Source: Escarpia spicata (taxonomy: Eukaryota > Annelida > Polychaeta > Sabellida > Siboglinidae). From it: DNA of 64,000 nt. This document shows positions 50,247-62,925 of the stretch, in pieces (within the stretch, counting starts at the first letter, position 1; the number at the start of each line of letters is the position of its first letter). The position numbers and the translations under genes were made by a program. Below the pieces are notes generated by a model, which was not told the origin of the DNA, ran no database searches, and saw only the letters and a program-made list of their open reading frames with translations. The stretch spans positions 49,081,909 to 49,145,908 of the forward strand of contig OZ023214.1 of the NCBI GenBank assembly GCA_963995525.1. The letters are read 5' to 3'.

Positions 50247-51234
50247 CGCCACGTCGCCGTAATTTCAGCTTATTGTAACCTGAATGGGGGGCACCTGTAC
50301 AATGGTCTAGGGGCAGGGTCACATGGGCCCATTCAAAAAGACAAGTGCCCCCAGGCCCCCTAGACACGCCTATGGATATCTTTTGTTTTTGTTATCCCTA
50401 TTTACTTCATCATTATTAATTTTATCATTTATCACAAGTTAACTTCTTGAAGACATAGGTCGCCAAGCAAGTAACGTGACCTGGATTTGGGTCGCCACCA
50501 AAAAAGGCTATGTACCGCTGATCTAAACGTTAGGCGACTCGGGGCGTTCTTGCTTGCCTTACTGCTCTCCTAAGACTTCCAGTCTCCTCGCCGCCGTTCC
50601 AGCACACCACTCAACAAAATAGCATTTGTTAGATATATGTAAGTGGTGTTGCTGGTACACTTCTTTGCTGATAGCTTAATTAATTAAATATATGGTAAGT
50701 AACCAGAATCGGACACCATTTGTCGTGGATAAGCGACTGCGAAACAAAATTAATGGCGACATATGTAGTGTTATGTTATCCTCCAGGGGCGCCAAGAGTT
50801 ATTTCGGTAACACTTACTAGTTTGGATTATAACTCATAAATTATTATTAATCACTCATTGCAAAGCCTATGGCTTGAATAGACGTTTGGACATACATCAT
50901 TATTAGGCTGTATACACGAAAATAGCTTCCGACATCAATCTTAAGGGCCGAAACTATTGCTCACTATACGAAATGTAGATTAAGGGTTGTAAAGTGAATA
51001 TCCCTGAAGTACGTTCGCTCTTTACGGATATTTCTGAGAACCCTATCCCCTTGTCAAGCTTCGTAACATCAGCATATCCAAACTGTTAAAATTACGTTCC
51101 TTTAACAAATTACATACAAAGCATAATAATTAGTATAGTTGTTGTATGTTTATATTGACGTGTTTTCTACACGTAAAATACATGATTGTGTAAAAGTAAC
51201 AAAACGACATTGCACTGCTGGTTAAAAAAAATAC

Positions 51235-52420
51235 TATTGGAACATTCCAAAAACTGTTTGATGCCAAGTTTTTGCCTGGATCCATTCTTTTTTGTTCTTC
51301 TTTTTTTGTATCCTGAGACTTTCTCTCCGCTTCTCTGAAAGCTTGAATGAAGGCGTCGATATTCATTTCCTGTTGCTCTCTCAGAACTTGGAAGCGGTTC
51401 TTGAGTTCTTGTTTGAAGACTCGCTTTACCCCAACATCTTTCAGTCTGGCAGAGTCAATCACTCTTCCCCTTTCCTGTCCTCTTCTTGCCTTGCGCAATT
51501 TCGGGGTGATGTTTCCTACAAGCAGGCTGTGGTCACTATCTACGTCAGCTCCTCTACACGCCTTGACATCTTGTAGAGAACTTCTCCATTTCCCATTGAT
51601 GAGGATATGGTCGATCTGACTTTTGGTTACTCCACCTGGCGATGTCCACGTTGTCTTTGGGTTATCCTTGTGTTGAAACAATGTCCCTCCAACAATCATG
51701 CCATTTTCGTCACAAAAGTCTCATAGTCGCTCTCCGTTGACATTGCTATGTCCAAAACCATGTCTTCCTATAACACGTTCTCTGCCTCTGTTATTGCCTC
51801 CGACTCGGGCATTAAAGTCTACACTGATCAGCAGCATGTCATGCGCTCTTACTTCTTCTGCTAATGCCTGCAGTTGTTCATTGAAACTGTCTTTTTTATT
51901 TTCTTCTGCATCCTCAGTTGGTGCGTGCATACGATCACTCTTAGCTTGGTGTATTTTCCGTTGAATCTGGCCTTGAGAAGTCTTGGTCCAGATGGTTTCC
52001 ATTCAGTCAATGCTTTTTCCAAGTTGTTGCTGATTTAAGGGCAACTCCTTGTGTGTGGTGGTCATCTGGTCGTCCAGAAAAGAGTACGGTGTGGCCTGAC
52101 GCTAATTTCCTCTTTCCAGCTCCTTCACCACCTCAGCGAGCTTGCTGGTCTCGTACAGTGTGCGCACATTCTAACATGCTACTCTAGTTATCCTCCTCGG
52201 CTTCAGGGAATCCACCATCGGTCCGCCAGTTCCCTGCTGGGTTTGGCTGTAACCCGTCATCTGTCCGGTGTCCTGTCATGTTTCATCCCTGTCACCACAA
52301 ATGGTTTGTGCTCTGGTATTAGTTTCCGTGACAATGCGTTTTTACGAGATAGGGTTGTTAGCCCCACGCTCAACCATCCTTCTTTACCCGGGCTTGGGGC
52401 CGGCAAGTGTTTCCGATAGA
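51235..52420 (-). mobile_element. RTE-like LINE endonuclease fragment
   Basis: On minus: LASGHTVLFSGRPDDHHTQG, then LLISVDFNARVGGNN (family: GDFNAR), VIGRHGFGHSNVNGERL, TTWTSPGGVTKSQIDHILIN and RGADVDSDHSLLVGNI. These are the endonuclease blocks typical of RTE-type and CFDP2-like proteins. An in-frame TGA near 51720 splits it, and the N-terminal part has several stops. The catalytic-block Gly is changed to Val. It is inactive and ends before any RT domain. Confidence 0.8.
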
Positions 52421-55400
52421 AACCCCAGGCGAAGTTTTTGCTTAGCCTTGACAGTGTTTATTTTTCTTCACTAGATTCGCCTCTGACATAACATTTCATG
52501 TAAAAATATCACACTAACATTGCTTTCCTGTTCAAGCAAATTTACACTGGAGTTTTGTCAAATAATATAACGTTTTTACCTAATTGAAGCATGGCTGAAT
52601 GCTTCCCAGAGAAGTCGACATGGTGTTGAAATGAACATGTCTGCCAGGGAATTAAGTGTAAAGTGCTTTGAGCAGTCCTAAGCATTCAATACAGCTATAT
52701 GCAAGAAGATACCTTTTTCATACCGTCATGTAAAATTTGATAGCAAACTGCACTGGCATGGGTCTCGACTTACAAACTGGGTCGGCATTCTCAGTCAGGG
52801 TTTACGTTTCGCCCCTTCCGAGGCACCCTCCACAGGATACATGGTACACAGCAGTTATATTTTGACATATCTTGTATACTTTGATTAATCATTCTTGAGG
52901 TTACCCAAATGTACAGGAGTATGAACGTTTTGTAGTAAAATTTAATGATTCAATAATACATAATACTTTCTTGAGAGTAACTATAGCTGTGATAACAGAC
53001 GTGTCATTAGTTTGCCGTATTTTAACAAATGTTTCTTATATTAGTTATGTTAAAGCAATTTAATATCTTAAAGTTACATCCCGCTTGATAACATGCCGCA
53101 ATTTTGGATGTTTTTATTTTCTTGCCGTTGATAATTTGAAGTGTTTGCCATGCTGATTTATTTTATTGTGTTTTTTTTAAAGGTGGTTATTATGTTGCAG
53201 TTTGGGAAGGGTGTGTACTTTGTGGACATGTCCAGTAAGGGTGTCAACTATCGTTTCCCGTCACGTACGAAACAGACTGCGTTCATTCTCTTGTGTGAGG
53301 TGAGTGCTGTTAAACGGGTAATACGTCTCACTGGTGTTTCTTGGACATGAGCCAAACACAGCTGTCTGGGTCATGTTCCATCAAGGTCGTGTGATTTTGC
53401 TAGAAATGCATATCTTATAATTGCATCTTTCAACGTCCAGTTTATTTTCGTCGACGGACAATCTGAAACTAGTCAAATACCTGTATTTACAAACGCACAG
53501 CTTAGAAAACAGTAGACAATATGAGATCAAATGACTTCGTTTCTCAGAACATTGCTTTTTAAAAGTTTGATCCAATTTTTTCCATAAATAAAAAAACTAC
53601 TGGAGATATTTCAACAAACAATGTTTTGTTTTAAAGCACATTTTTTGTGTAATCCAAAAAGGTACAACACTCAATTTCAAAATTTTCCTTGTAACTATTG
53701 CCCAAGAAAAAATACGACAGATAATGTAATAATGGAACTGACCACTGACGTAACATTTCATGTAAAATGTTACACTATTCATGTTCAAGCAAATGTTCGC
53801 TGCAATTTTGTAAACTAACGGAACATTCTACCTCATTGGAGCAACATACAATAAATCAATAACTACTGAAGATACTCCAACAACTGAGATACCAAGCGCC
53901 TGGGTGTTTCTCCCCAGAGCTCCCGTTGGAGATAAAGCCTCTAGCGGTGGACCCATCTTGTGGATAGTTAAGATACTAATATTGGCTGATTCCTTTATAT
54001 CTGAGTTATGAATTGTTGGTATTTTCGACATGTGTTAACACTGAACAAAATTTTGTTTTTCGCTATACAAGTTCGCCACCTGTGGACCTTCAAAACTGGC
54101 GGCACCTTGGACATCGTAGTTGTTTACTAATGATGAAGTTTGAGCTATTATTTCGTTGGGTGGGACAATTCTGACATTGAACTAAAGGTAAGATGACATT
54201 ATGTTTAAAATGCAATTGAATTTGCATTATTAACTGAATTATTAGGTAAGTATTCTAACACTCTGTCAATTGCTCTAATGATTGACATTTGGTTGTTTCA
54301 GGTGTCTAGTAATCACAAAGTCAACATTGAAGTCAACGTGACACAAAAGCCATATGTAGGATGACAGCAACCAAGATAGAAATCTTACTAAGCTGTGTCT
54401 GCTGTCTACATTTATACAAAGTGAACTGATTTATATTGTTTCATGTCTACGCAAGGCATAACAAGTGTATATACACAGAAAAATGCATTTGATGTCAATA
54501 AAATGTATGACATTCTACTCTATAGTTGTCCAGAATATTATGTTTTTATGTTTGTCACCTATAAATAACAATATATATTTAACCAATCAACATCACAGCC
54601 ACACTATTTTAAAGATAACTCAATGGGCATCACAATAAACACAACTGATAATTGTAGAAAATAAATAATTTTGAAGATACAGCTTAAAACCTGCAGGCAC
54701 CCAGAAATATTAAGATCTGTGGAAGCAGCCTGGGGAACAGGGACACAAGCCAATTTAACTGGCCGGGGTCTAATGGGTTAAAGCTCATTAACTATGAAAT
54801 TCAAAAAGGTACAAAACTAAATTTTACAATTTTGTGATTTAATACCCACTTTGCTGTGGCATGTCACTAACAAAAACATTTAACAAGATACTTCAATAGT
54901 TAGTTGTGTATCATTTACACAGTATCATGATTGTTAGAGTTTTCCTAAACATGTCATGTTCGTGTAATAGTTCTTTGATTACATAGGATAAAATGATGCA
55001 TCAGTGATGTTAAATTTGTTATGTTGGACCATATTGTGCTAACAACGTATTTTAATTCTATGCAATTACTAGTCAAAGATCAACATGAGACATGATCACG
55101 ATCGAACACACACGCGAACAAATACACATATATACAAGCATGTATGCAAACAGGTCACACGCACACGTACACAAATAAACACCCACACGCACGCACACAC
55201 TCACGCGTACACACACTGTATTTATAACATAATTGTGGTTGAACTACAACAATCATGCTGCAGTTAGGTTAAAATTACATTAGTAAGAGTTACCCTTTAC
55301 AGACTACCCCATTACACCTGTAACTGGGGTGTTATCGACTGTTTGCCCCTTTCCAGGTGTCCCAGGGGAAAGGAGAGGGAGTTGCTTGCGGCCGACTACA

Positions 55401-56452
55401 AGGCCGACAAACTTCCCGACGGAATGGATAGTGTCAAGGGTATGGGCTAGGTGGCACCAGACCCAGAAAAAACATATGATATGTAAGTATCTCATCTGCT
55501 GTTTCCGTAAATGCGAGCAGTTTGGATATGTTTAAACAGGAAACAAATATCTGAGGAACACAGTACAAACAAAATAGTAAACATGTACAAAATATTTGAT
55601 TCTCATCAGGCCTGATGCTTGATAATCCAAAGCAGGTCTTTGTGCACGATGGAATTGTGACCAGTCCAATTTTTTTTTTAGTAGATACGCACATACAATG
55701 CAGTCCAAATGTGCACCAGCTATATTATTATATACAGAAATACCATGCATGCATACGTGGTACACTTATTTTCGTAGCATAATGGACGAAGTCAGTAACG
55801 AATAAGCTTCTTTTGCTCCTCAAACATCTACCCATCCGAATTGAAATAAATGCCGTCCAAAAACAGTATGTACCCATCCAAATGATGGGTGGAGCCAAAG
55901 AGTGGAAGGGTGGAGCCAAAGACTTTCTTTTCCACTGGCCATCTATGATTTTCTTTCTTTTAAAGACAATGCTGTTAAATCGTGTTGTTAACTCTCACTC
56001 TAACAAATATTGAGATCGGTAAATTAAGCAAAACATAAGTTTAACCATCGGAGTCTTTGTTTTGCTTTAAGAATATTGATTTGCAACACACATAAACTAC
56101 ACCCTTTACATTATACTGCAAGTGACAAGAGTTTCATTTTAGAGAGCAACAGAAAACTGAAATTAATTAACCGAGGCAAGGGTGACATTTTCCTCCGTTG
56201 TGTGGAAGTTCAGTGACTGTGCTGCCATCTACTGGTTAGTGGCAATATATTTCAGTCATGGTCGAAACATTACACACTAGGTAAACAAATAATATAAAGT
56301 GTAATTTGAATTACACGTTAAATGACTGCGACATAAAGTGTTTGTAAACTACTGCTTTGGAGAGAATTTGGTAGGGAATAATGGGACTTCTTATAACAGA
56401 GGTAAGTTGTAATGTGGTTTATTTAAGAGAAAACCTATTTACCCAAGCAACA

Positions 56453-56567
56453 GCATATGCATAGGACGGTGACAGATCACATATGCATAGGACGGTGACA
56501 GATCACATATGCATAGGACGGTGACAGATCACATATGCATAGGACGGTGACAGATCACATATGCGAT
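56453..56567. repeat. 26-bp tandem repeat, about 4.4 copies
   Basis: The unit contains CATATGCATAGGACGGTGAC followed by AGATCA. Copies are nearly perfect. It lies in the PARP2-like intron. Confidence 0.95.
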
Positions 56568-57064
56568 GTCTTCACAAAATAATATGTTACTTATAGTGTG
56601 CCACTGGTACAACTTGCTCTGCTCTCCCCATAGTTCAAAATTGTTTCTAACAGCAATTTGAGGGGTTACTAGGGGGACGTGGAGGGAAGTTAGAACAAAA
56701 CGGTGTCATTGTTAGATTACATTGTGACTTTCGATGGGAGGTTGCAACTTGCGAGTGTAATAATAAACATTGAAAGCAACCTCGTTAGCCGCAATACAGT
56801 GGAAGTTTGTTGCTTTCGGATTTTTTTGTAAAACGCTTTGAGCAGAACTAAGTACAAAACACAGCACCATATTAGACTTAATTACTAGTACTATTATTAT
56901 GTAGCATTACGGATTACTTATCACAAACCGTCCAATAGTGTCAGGCACTCAGTGTTATCTACCAAGTAATATTCTGAATCAGTTAGATCTTGGCATACTG
57001 TTGTAGTTGTGAATACGCAGACTGTAACTGAAAACATGTTCACTTTAATAAACCACTGCAGAAG

Positions 57065-60000
57065 GTTTGCTACTGGTGATGTAGCTGTATTGCAATGTTT
57101 GCTACTAGTGAAGAAGCTGTATGGCAATGTTTGCTACTAGTGAAGAAGCTGTATGGCAATGTTTGCTACTAGTGATATAGCTGTATTGCAATGTTTGCTA
57201 CAAGTGATGAAGCTGAATTGCAATGTTTGCTACTAGTAATGTAGCTGTATTGCAATGTTTCCTACTTGTGATGTAGTTGTATTGCAATGTTTGCTACTAG
57301 TGATGTAGCTGTATTGCAATGTTTGCTACTAGTGGTGAAGCTATATTGCAATGTTTGCTACTAGTGATGTAACTGTATTGCAATGTTTGCTACTAGTGAT
57401 GAAGCTGTATTGCAATGTTTGCTACTAGTGATGTAGCTGTATTGCAATGTTTGCTACTAGTAATGAAGCCGTATTGCACTGATTGCTACTAGTGATGTAG
57501 CTGTATTGTACTGTTTGCTACTAGTGATGAAGCTGTATTGCAATGTTTGCTACTAGTCATGTAGCAGTATTGCAATGTTTGCTACTAGTGATGTAGCTGT
57601 ATTGCAATGTTTGGTACTAGTGATGTAGCTGTATTGCAATGTTTGCTACTAGTGATGTACCTGTATTGCAATGTTTGCTACTAGTGTTGAAGCTGTATTG
57701 CAGTATTTGCTACTGTTGATGTAGCTGTATTGCAATGTTTGCTACTAGTGATGTAGCTGTATTGCAGTATCTTCATGAAAATGTTAATCAAGTTCGAAGG
57801 ATAATTAAATAACAAATGTTCTCAATACTAAAAAAAAAAAATTGATTTACACCATCTGGCGCGCAGAGGAAGAGCAGTTCCTGTATTGCAATGTTTGCTA
57901 CTAGTGATGAAGCTGTATTGCAATGTTTGCTACTAGTGAAGAAGCTGTATGGCAATGTTTGTTACTAGTGATATAGCTGTATTGCAATGTTTGCTACAAG
58001 TGATGAAGCTGTATTGCAATGTTTGCTACTAGTGCTGTAGCTGTATTGCACTGTTTGCTACTAGTGCTGTAGCTGTATTGCACTGTTTGCTACTAGTGAT
58101 GTAGCTGTATTGCAATGTTTCCTACTTGTGATGTAGTTGTATTGCAATGTTTGCTACTAGTGATGTAGCTGTATTGCAATGTTTGCTACTAGTGGTGAAG
58201 CTATATTGCAATGTTTGCTACTAATGATATAACTGTATTGCAATGTTTGCTACTAGTGATGAAGCTGTATTGCACTGTTTGCTACTAGTGATGTAGCTGT
58301 ATTGCAATGTTTGCTACTAGTGATGAAGCTGTATTGCACTGATTGCTACTAGTGATGTAGCTGTATTGTACTGTTTGCTACTAGTGTTGAAGCTGTATTG
58401 CAATGTTTGCTACTAGTGATGTAGCTGTATTGCACTGTTTGCTACTAGTGATGTAGCCGTATTGCAATGTTTCCTACTTGTGATGTAGCTGTATTGCAAT
58501 GTTTGCTACTAGTGATGTAGCTGTATTGCAATGTTTGCTACCAGTGGTGAAGCTATATTGCAATGTTTGCTACTAGTGATGTAACTGTATTGCAATGTTT
58601 GCTACTAGTGATGAAGCTGTATTGCAATGTTTGCTACTAGTGATGTAGCTGTATTGCAATGTTTGCTACTAGTGATGAAGCTGTATTGCAATGTTTGCTA
58701 CTAGTGATGTAGCTGTATTGCAATGTTTGCTACTAGTGGTGAAGCTGTATAGCAATGTTTGCTACGAATGATGTAGCTTTATTGCAATGTTTGCTACTAG
58801 TGATGTAGCTGTATTGCAATGTTTGCTACTAGTGGTGAAGCTGTATTGCAATGTTTGCTACTAGTGATGTAGCAGTATTGCAATGTTTGCTAGTAGTGAT
58901 GTAGCTGTATTGCAATGTTTGCTACTAGTGATGTACCTGTATTGCAATGTTTGCTACTAGTGATGTACCTGTATTGCAATGTTTGCTACTAGTGTTGAAG
59001 CTGTATTGCAATATTTGCTACTGTTGATGTAGCTGTATTGCAATGTTTGCTACTAGTGATGTAGCTGTATTGCACTGATTGCTACTAGTGATGTAGCTGT
59101 ATTGTACTGTTTGCTACTAGTGTTGAAGCTGTATTGCAATGTTTGCTACTAGTGATGTAGCTGTATTGCACTGTTTGCTACTAGTGATGTAGCCGAATTG
59201 CAATGTTTGCTACTTGTGATGTAGCTGTATTGCAATGTTTGCTACTAGTGATGTAGCTGTATTGCAATGTTTGCTACCAGTGGTGAAGCTATATTGCAAT
59301 GTTTGCTACTAGTGATGTAACTGTATTGCAATGTTTGCTACTAGTGATGAAGCTGTATTGCAATGTTTGCTACTAGTGATGTAGCTGTATTGCAATGTTT
59401 GCTACTAGTGATGAAGCTGTATTGCAATGTTTGCTACTAGTGATGTAGCTGTATTGCAGTGTTTGCTACTAGTGGTGAAGCTGTATAGCAATGTTTGCTA
59501 CTAATGATGTAGCTTTATTGCAATGTTTGCTACTAGTGATGTAGCTGTATTGCAATGTTTGCTACTAGTGGTGAAGCTGTATTGCAATGTTTGCTACTAG
59601 TGATGTAGCAGTATTGCAATGTTTGCTACTAGTGATGTAGCTGTATTGCAATGTTTGCTACTAGTGATGTAGCTGTATTGCAATGTTTGCTACTAGTGGT
59701 GAAGCTGTATTGCAATGTTTGCTACTAGTGATGTAGCAGTATTGCAATGTTTGCTAGTAGTGATGTAGCTGTATTGCAATGTTTGCTACTAGTGATGTAC
59801 CTGTATTGCAATGTTTGCTACTAGTGATGTACCTGTATTGCAATGTTTGCTAATAGTGTTGAAGCTGTATTGCAATATTTGCTACTGTTGATGTAGCTGT
59901 ATTGCAATGTTTGCTACTAGTGATGTAGCTGTATTGCACTGATTGCTACTAGTGATGTAGCTGTATTGTACTGTTTGCTACTAGTGTTGAAGCTGTATTG

Positions 60001-61255
60001 CAATGTTTGCTACTAGTGATGTAGCTGTATTGCACTGTTTGCTACTAGTGATGTAGCCGTATTGCAATGTTTGCTACTTGTGATGTAGCTGTATTGCAAT
60101 GTTTGCTACTAGTGATGTAGCTGTATTGCAATGTTTGCTACCAGTGGTGAAGCTATATTGCAATGTTTGCTACTAGTGATGTAACTGTATTGCAATGTTT
60201 GCTACTAGTGATGAAGCTGTATTGCAATGTTTGCTACTAGTGATGTAGCTGTATTGCAATGTTTGCTACTAGTGATGAAGCTGTATTGAAATGTTTGCTA
60301 CTAGTGATGTAGCTGTATTGCAATGTTTGCTACTAGTGGTGAAGCTGTATTGCAATGTTTGCTACTAGTGATGTAGCAGTATTGCAATGTTTGCTAGTAG
60401 TGATGTAGCTGTATTGCAATGTTTGCTACTAGTGATGTACCTGTATTGCAATGTTTGCTACTAGTGATGTACCTGTATTGCAATGTTTGCTAATAGTGTT
60501 GAAGCTGTATTGCAATATTTGCTACTGTTGATGTAGCTGTATTGCAATGTTTGCTACTAGTGATGTAGCTGTATTGCACTGATTGCTACTAGTGATGTAG
60601 CTGTATTGTACTGTTTGCTACTAGTGTTGAAGCTGTATTGCAATGTTTGCTACTAGTGATGTAGCTGTATTGCACTGTTTGCTACTAGTGATGTAGCCGT
60701 ATTGCAATGTTTGCTACTTGTGATGTAGCTGTATTGCAATGTTTGCTACTAGTGATGTAGCTGTATTGCAATGTTTGCTACCAGTGGTGAAGCTATATTG
60801 CAATGTTTGCTACTAGTGATGTAACTGTATTGCAATGTTTGCTACTAGTGATGAAGCTGTATTGCAATGTTTGCTACTAGTGATGTAGCTGTATTGCAAT
60901 GTTTGCTACTAGTGATGAAGCTGTATTGAAATGTTTGCTACTAGTGATGTAGCTGTATTGCAATGTTTGCTACTAGTGGTGAAGCTGTATAGCAATGTTT
61001 GCTACTAATGATGTAGCTTTATTGCAATGTTTGCTACTAGTGATGTAGCTGTATTGCAATGTTTGCTACTAGTGGTGAAGCTGTATTGCAATGTTTGCTA
61101 CTAGTGGTGTAGCAGTATTGCAATGTTTGCTACTAGTGATGTACCTGTATTGCAATGTTTGCTACTAGTGTTGAAGCTGTATTGCAATATTTGCTACTGT
61201 TGATGTTGCTGTATTGCAATGTTTGCTACTAGTGATGTAGCTGTATTGCAGTATC
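57065..61255. repeat. 32-bp minisatellite array, about 4.2 kb
   Basis: The unit carries GTTTGCTACTAGTGATGTAG then CTGTATTGCAAT. There are about 125 copies, with frequent GTAG/GAAG and GTA/GGT variants. A 110-base non-repeat island at 57775-57882 resembles sequence just after the array (61255-61365). Variant units recur every 640 bases (59851 and 60491), showing higher-order expansion. It lies in the last PARP2-like intron. Confidence 0.95.
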
Positions 61256-61365
61256 TTCATGAAAATGTTGAACAAGCTGGAAGAATAATTAGATAACAAA
61301 TGTTCTCAATACTCAACTAAAAAAATTAGATTGACACCACCTGGCGCGTAGAGGAAGAGCAGTTC

Positions 61366-61395
61366 CCGATGATGGCTGCTGAAGGCGGTCGAAAC
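61366..61395 (+). ncRNA. Hammerhead-ribozyme-like core motif
   Basis: CCGATGA is followed by a stem that pairs fully if G-U pairs are allowed (GGCTGCT with GGCGGTC, loop GAA), then GAAAC. This is the order of the hammerhead core (CUGAUGA, stem II, GAAA), but with C in place of the conserved U. Helices I and III are not clear. Such motifs are known in Penelope-like and other retroelements. Confidence 0.3.
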
Positions 61396-62810
61396 GTCGA
61401 TGTGAGTTGAATTTTCTAATTACGTGATAAGAACATTTTATTATTTAATGTATTGTGATGTTTGTTTCAGGGAAGACGGCACCGTGGTTCCCATCGGAAA
61501 GGGGGTAGATACAAAGGTACGGAACCCGGACGGATTCACCCTCAACTACAATGAGTATGTAGTGTATGACACGAAACAGATCCGCATGCGATACCTGCTG
61601 AAGGTGAACTTTAAGTTCAAGTGATGATCACATGTGACGTGTTCGTGATGTGCATCAAGTCACCAGGGCCCATCGCACCACTGGTTTAATTACATAGCAA
61701 GTTGCATTGACTGATTGCAACATACCGCACAGCAAGTTTGGATGTTGTGAATGATGATGGTTTCATACTTGATGCATTCCTACCCACCATCTTGCCTTTT
61801 TGAAATGCTGACGGTGACAACATAGTTTCACTTGAAGTGGAGGTTCGTCAGTGCATTATTTTAAGATACATTTTAGTTTTGCATCATATGTCATGATTGT
61901 AAACGTAATCTATGTTTGTCAACTTCATTGATCTTGGAAGAACTACATTTGCTTGCTTCAGATATGAAACGTTCAGTTGTGTATCCTCACTTTTAAATTG
62001 TTTCCCTACGCTATTGTGCTCTGTACAGAAACATTGAAATCTGATTAGTGAGCTTACTATTGTAATATTATCCCTGTCGTATGCAATTATGGAATGTTAG
62101 TGTACCAATTTTGTCACTGTTAGATTATAATTTGTTTTTGTTGTAAAGTCTCTTTTATTTGTTAAGGTCTGTGCAAACGTACCTAGAAAGAAGACTGGTT
62201 ACAATCGTAAGAATACATTTTTATATTTTTTTGTTAATTACCTGCTACTTTAGAACCAATTCTCTAATGCCCAGATAAACATTGTAACCGTGATTCCAGC
62301 CGATTGCTCATGATCTAATTTATTTCATTTTAAAATGTCTTGCTGACAGCTGCATCGGATCAGTTAGTAATTCGTTAGCGTGATTGTCATAAATTATCTG
62401 TAGTGTCGCCATTTTAAACAAGTTACTGTGATCTCAGCTATGTACATGCGCCACCCTTCATACTGAGGGGATCAACTTCACGCGTTACGTCTTACTCTTT
62501 ACGCTTGGCTGTGCCATATTTACAGGATGTATTAAAATTGTCTTGCAAACCGTTAAGTGTTGTTTTGATTGATGTCCTGCACAGTAAGGAAGCTAGTGTG
62601 AAAGAATAATAGAATTGTAATAATGTTACTGTTTTAAGGAAGCAACTGAGACAAAGCTTAAAGATACGTCAGGACCTAGTCTCACTTAACCGACTCTCGC
62701 CTGGCTGCGTGACTTCGTTTTGATTGCTCACTGCCAGTTAGCACGTCTGTCCCCCAGAATGTTTATATATTATGTATGTTTTCGATAACGAAATGAAATA
62801 GTATTATACA

Positions 62811-62816
62811 AATAAA
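62811..62816 (+). terminator. AATAAA poly(A) signal downstream of PARP2-like exons
   Basis: A hexamer about 1.19 kb after the stop codon, within an otherwise featureless AT-rich stretch (61625-62680) that could be a 3' UTR. Confidence 0.35.
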
Positions 62817-62859
62817 ATTTCTCTTAAACTAAATTAACACAAACAGAAGTTTCGAGCAC

Positions 62860-62925
62860 TCTACGAGATTGGAACCGAGGACCCTAAAAATAGTTGCTCC
62901 ACACGCTACCGACTTAGCCACCACT
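62860..62925 (-). mobile_element. tRNA-derived SINE-like or tRNA pseudogene segment
   Basis: On minus it has an A-box-like TGGCTAAGTCGG (62909-62920) and a B-box-like GGTTCCAATCTC (62865-62876), about 32 bases apart, as in tRNA promoters. The anticodon and acceptor stems do not pair well, so I do not call a tRNA gene. Confidence 0.45.

Larger units (their letters stand above)
42480..51130. other. Long region without a supported gene
   Basis: It contains the inverted dispersed repeat at 43260-43800, several microsatellites, a diverged segmental duplication (46160-46480 and 47165-47480), a TTGCTACTGTGTCAG-type repeat near 49745-49930 and a poly-G run (50226-50246). One possible hydrophobic exon lies at 48112-48168. 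I see no complete gene. Confidence 0.55.
52744..61624 (+). pseudogene. PARP2-like poly(ADP-ribose) polymerase catalytic exons, disrupted
   Basis: Four exons: 52744-52843 ([27 protein letters not shown]), 53201-53299 (FGKGVYFVDMSSKGVNYR), 55357-55482 (ELLAADYKADKLPDGMDSVK) and 61471-61624 (GFTLNYNEYVVYDTKQIRMR to the stop). Together they form the C-terminal ADP-ribosyltransferase domain. The His (HGS), Tyr (VYF) and Glu (NEY) of the H-Y-E triad are all present. The ending RMRYLLKV is closest to PARP2. Exon 3 is one base out of frame with exon 2, near GGGGAAAGG, and has an in-frame TAG at 55448-55450 where family members have a Lys. Its AT|G join to the last exon is in phase. Earlier exons were not found; an RTE fragment lies just upstream. 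It is probably a decaying copy, with sequence error the alternative. Confidence 0.8.

Noticed and set aside
57065..61255. CRISPR-like repeat-spacer array
   Set aside because: Units are contiguous 32-bp repeats with no unique spacers, in a eukaryotic intron; it is a minisatellite.
62860..62925. Functional tRNA gene
   Set aside because: A- and B-box-like motifs are present, but the cloverleaf stems do not pair.
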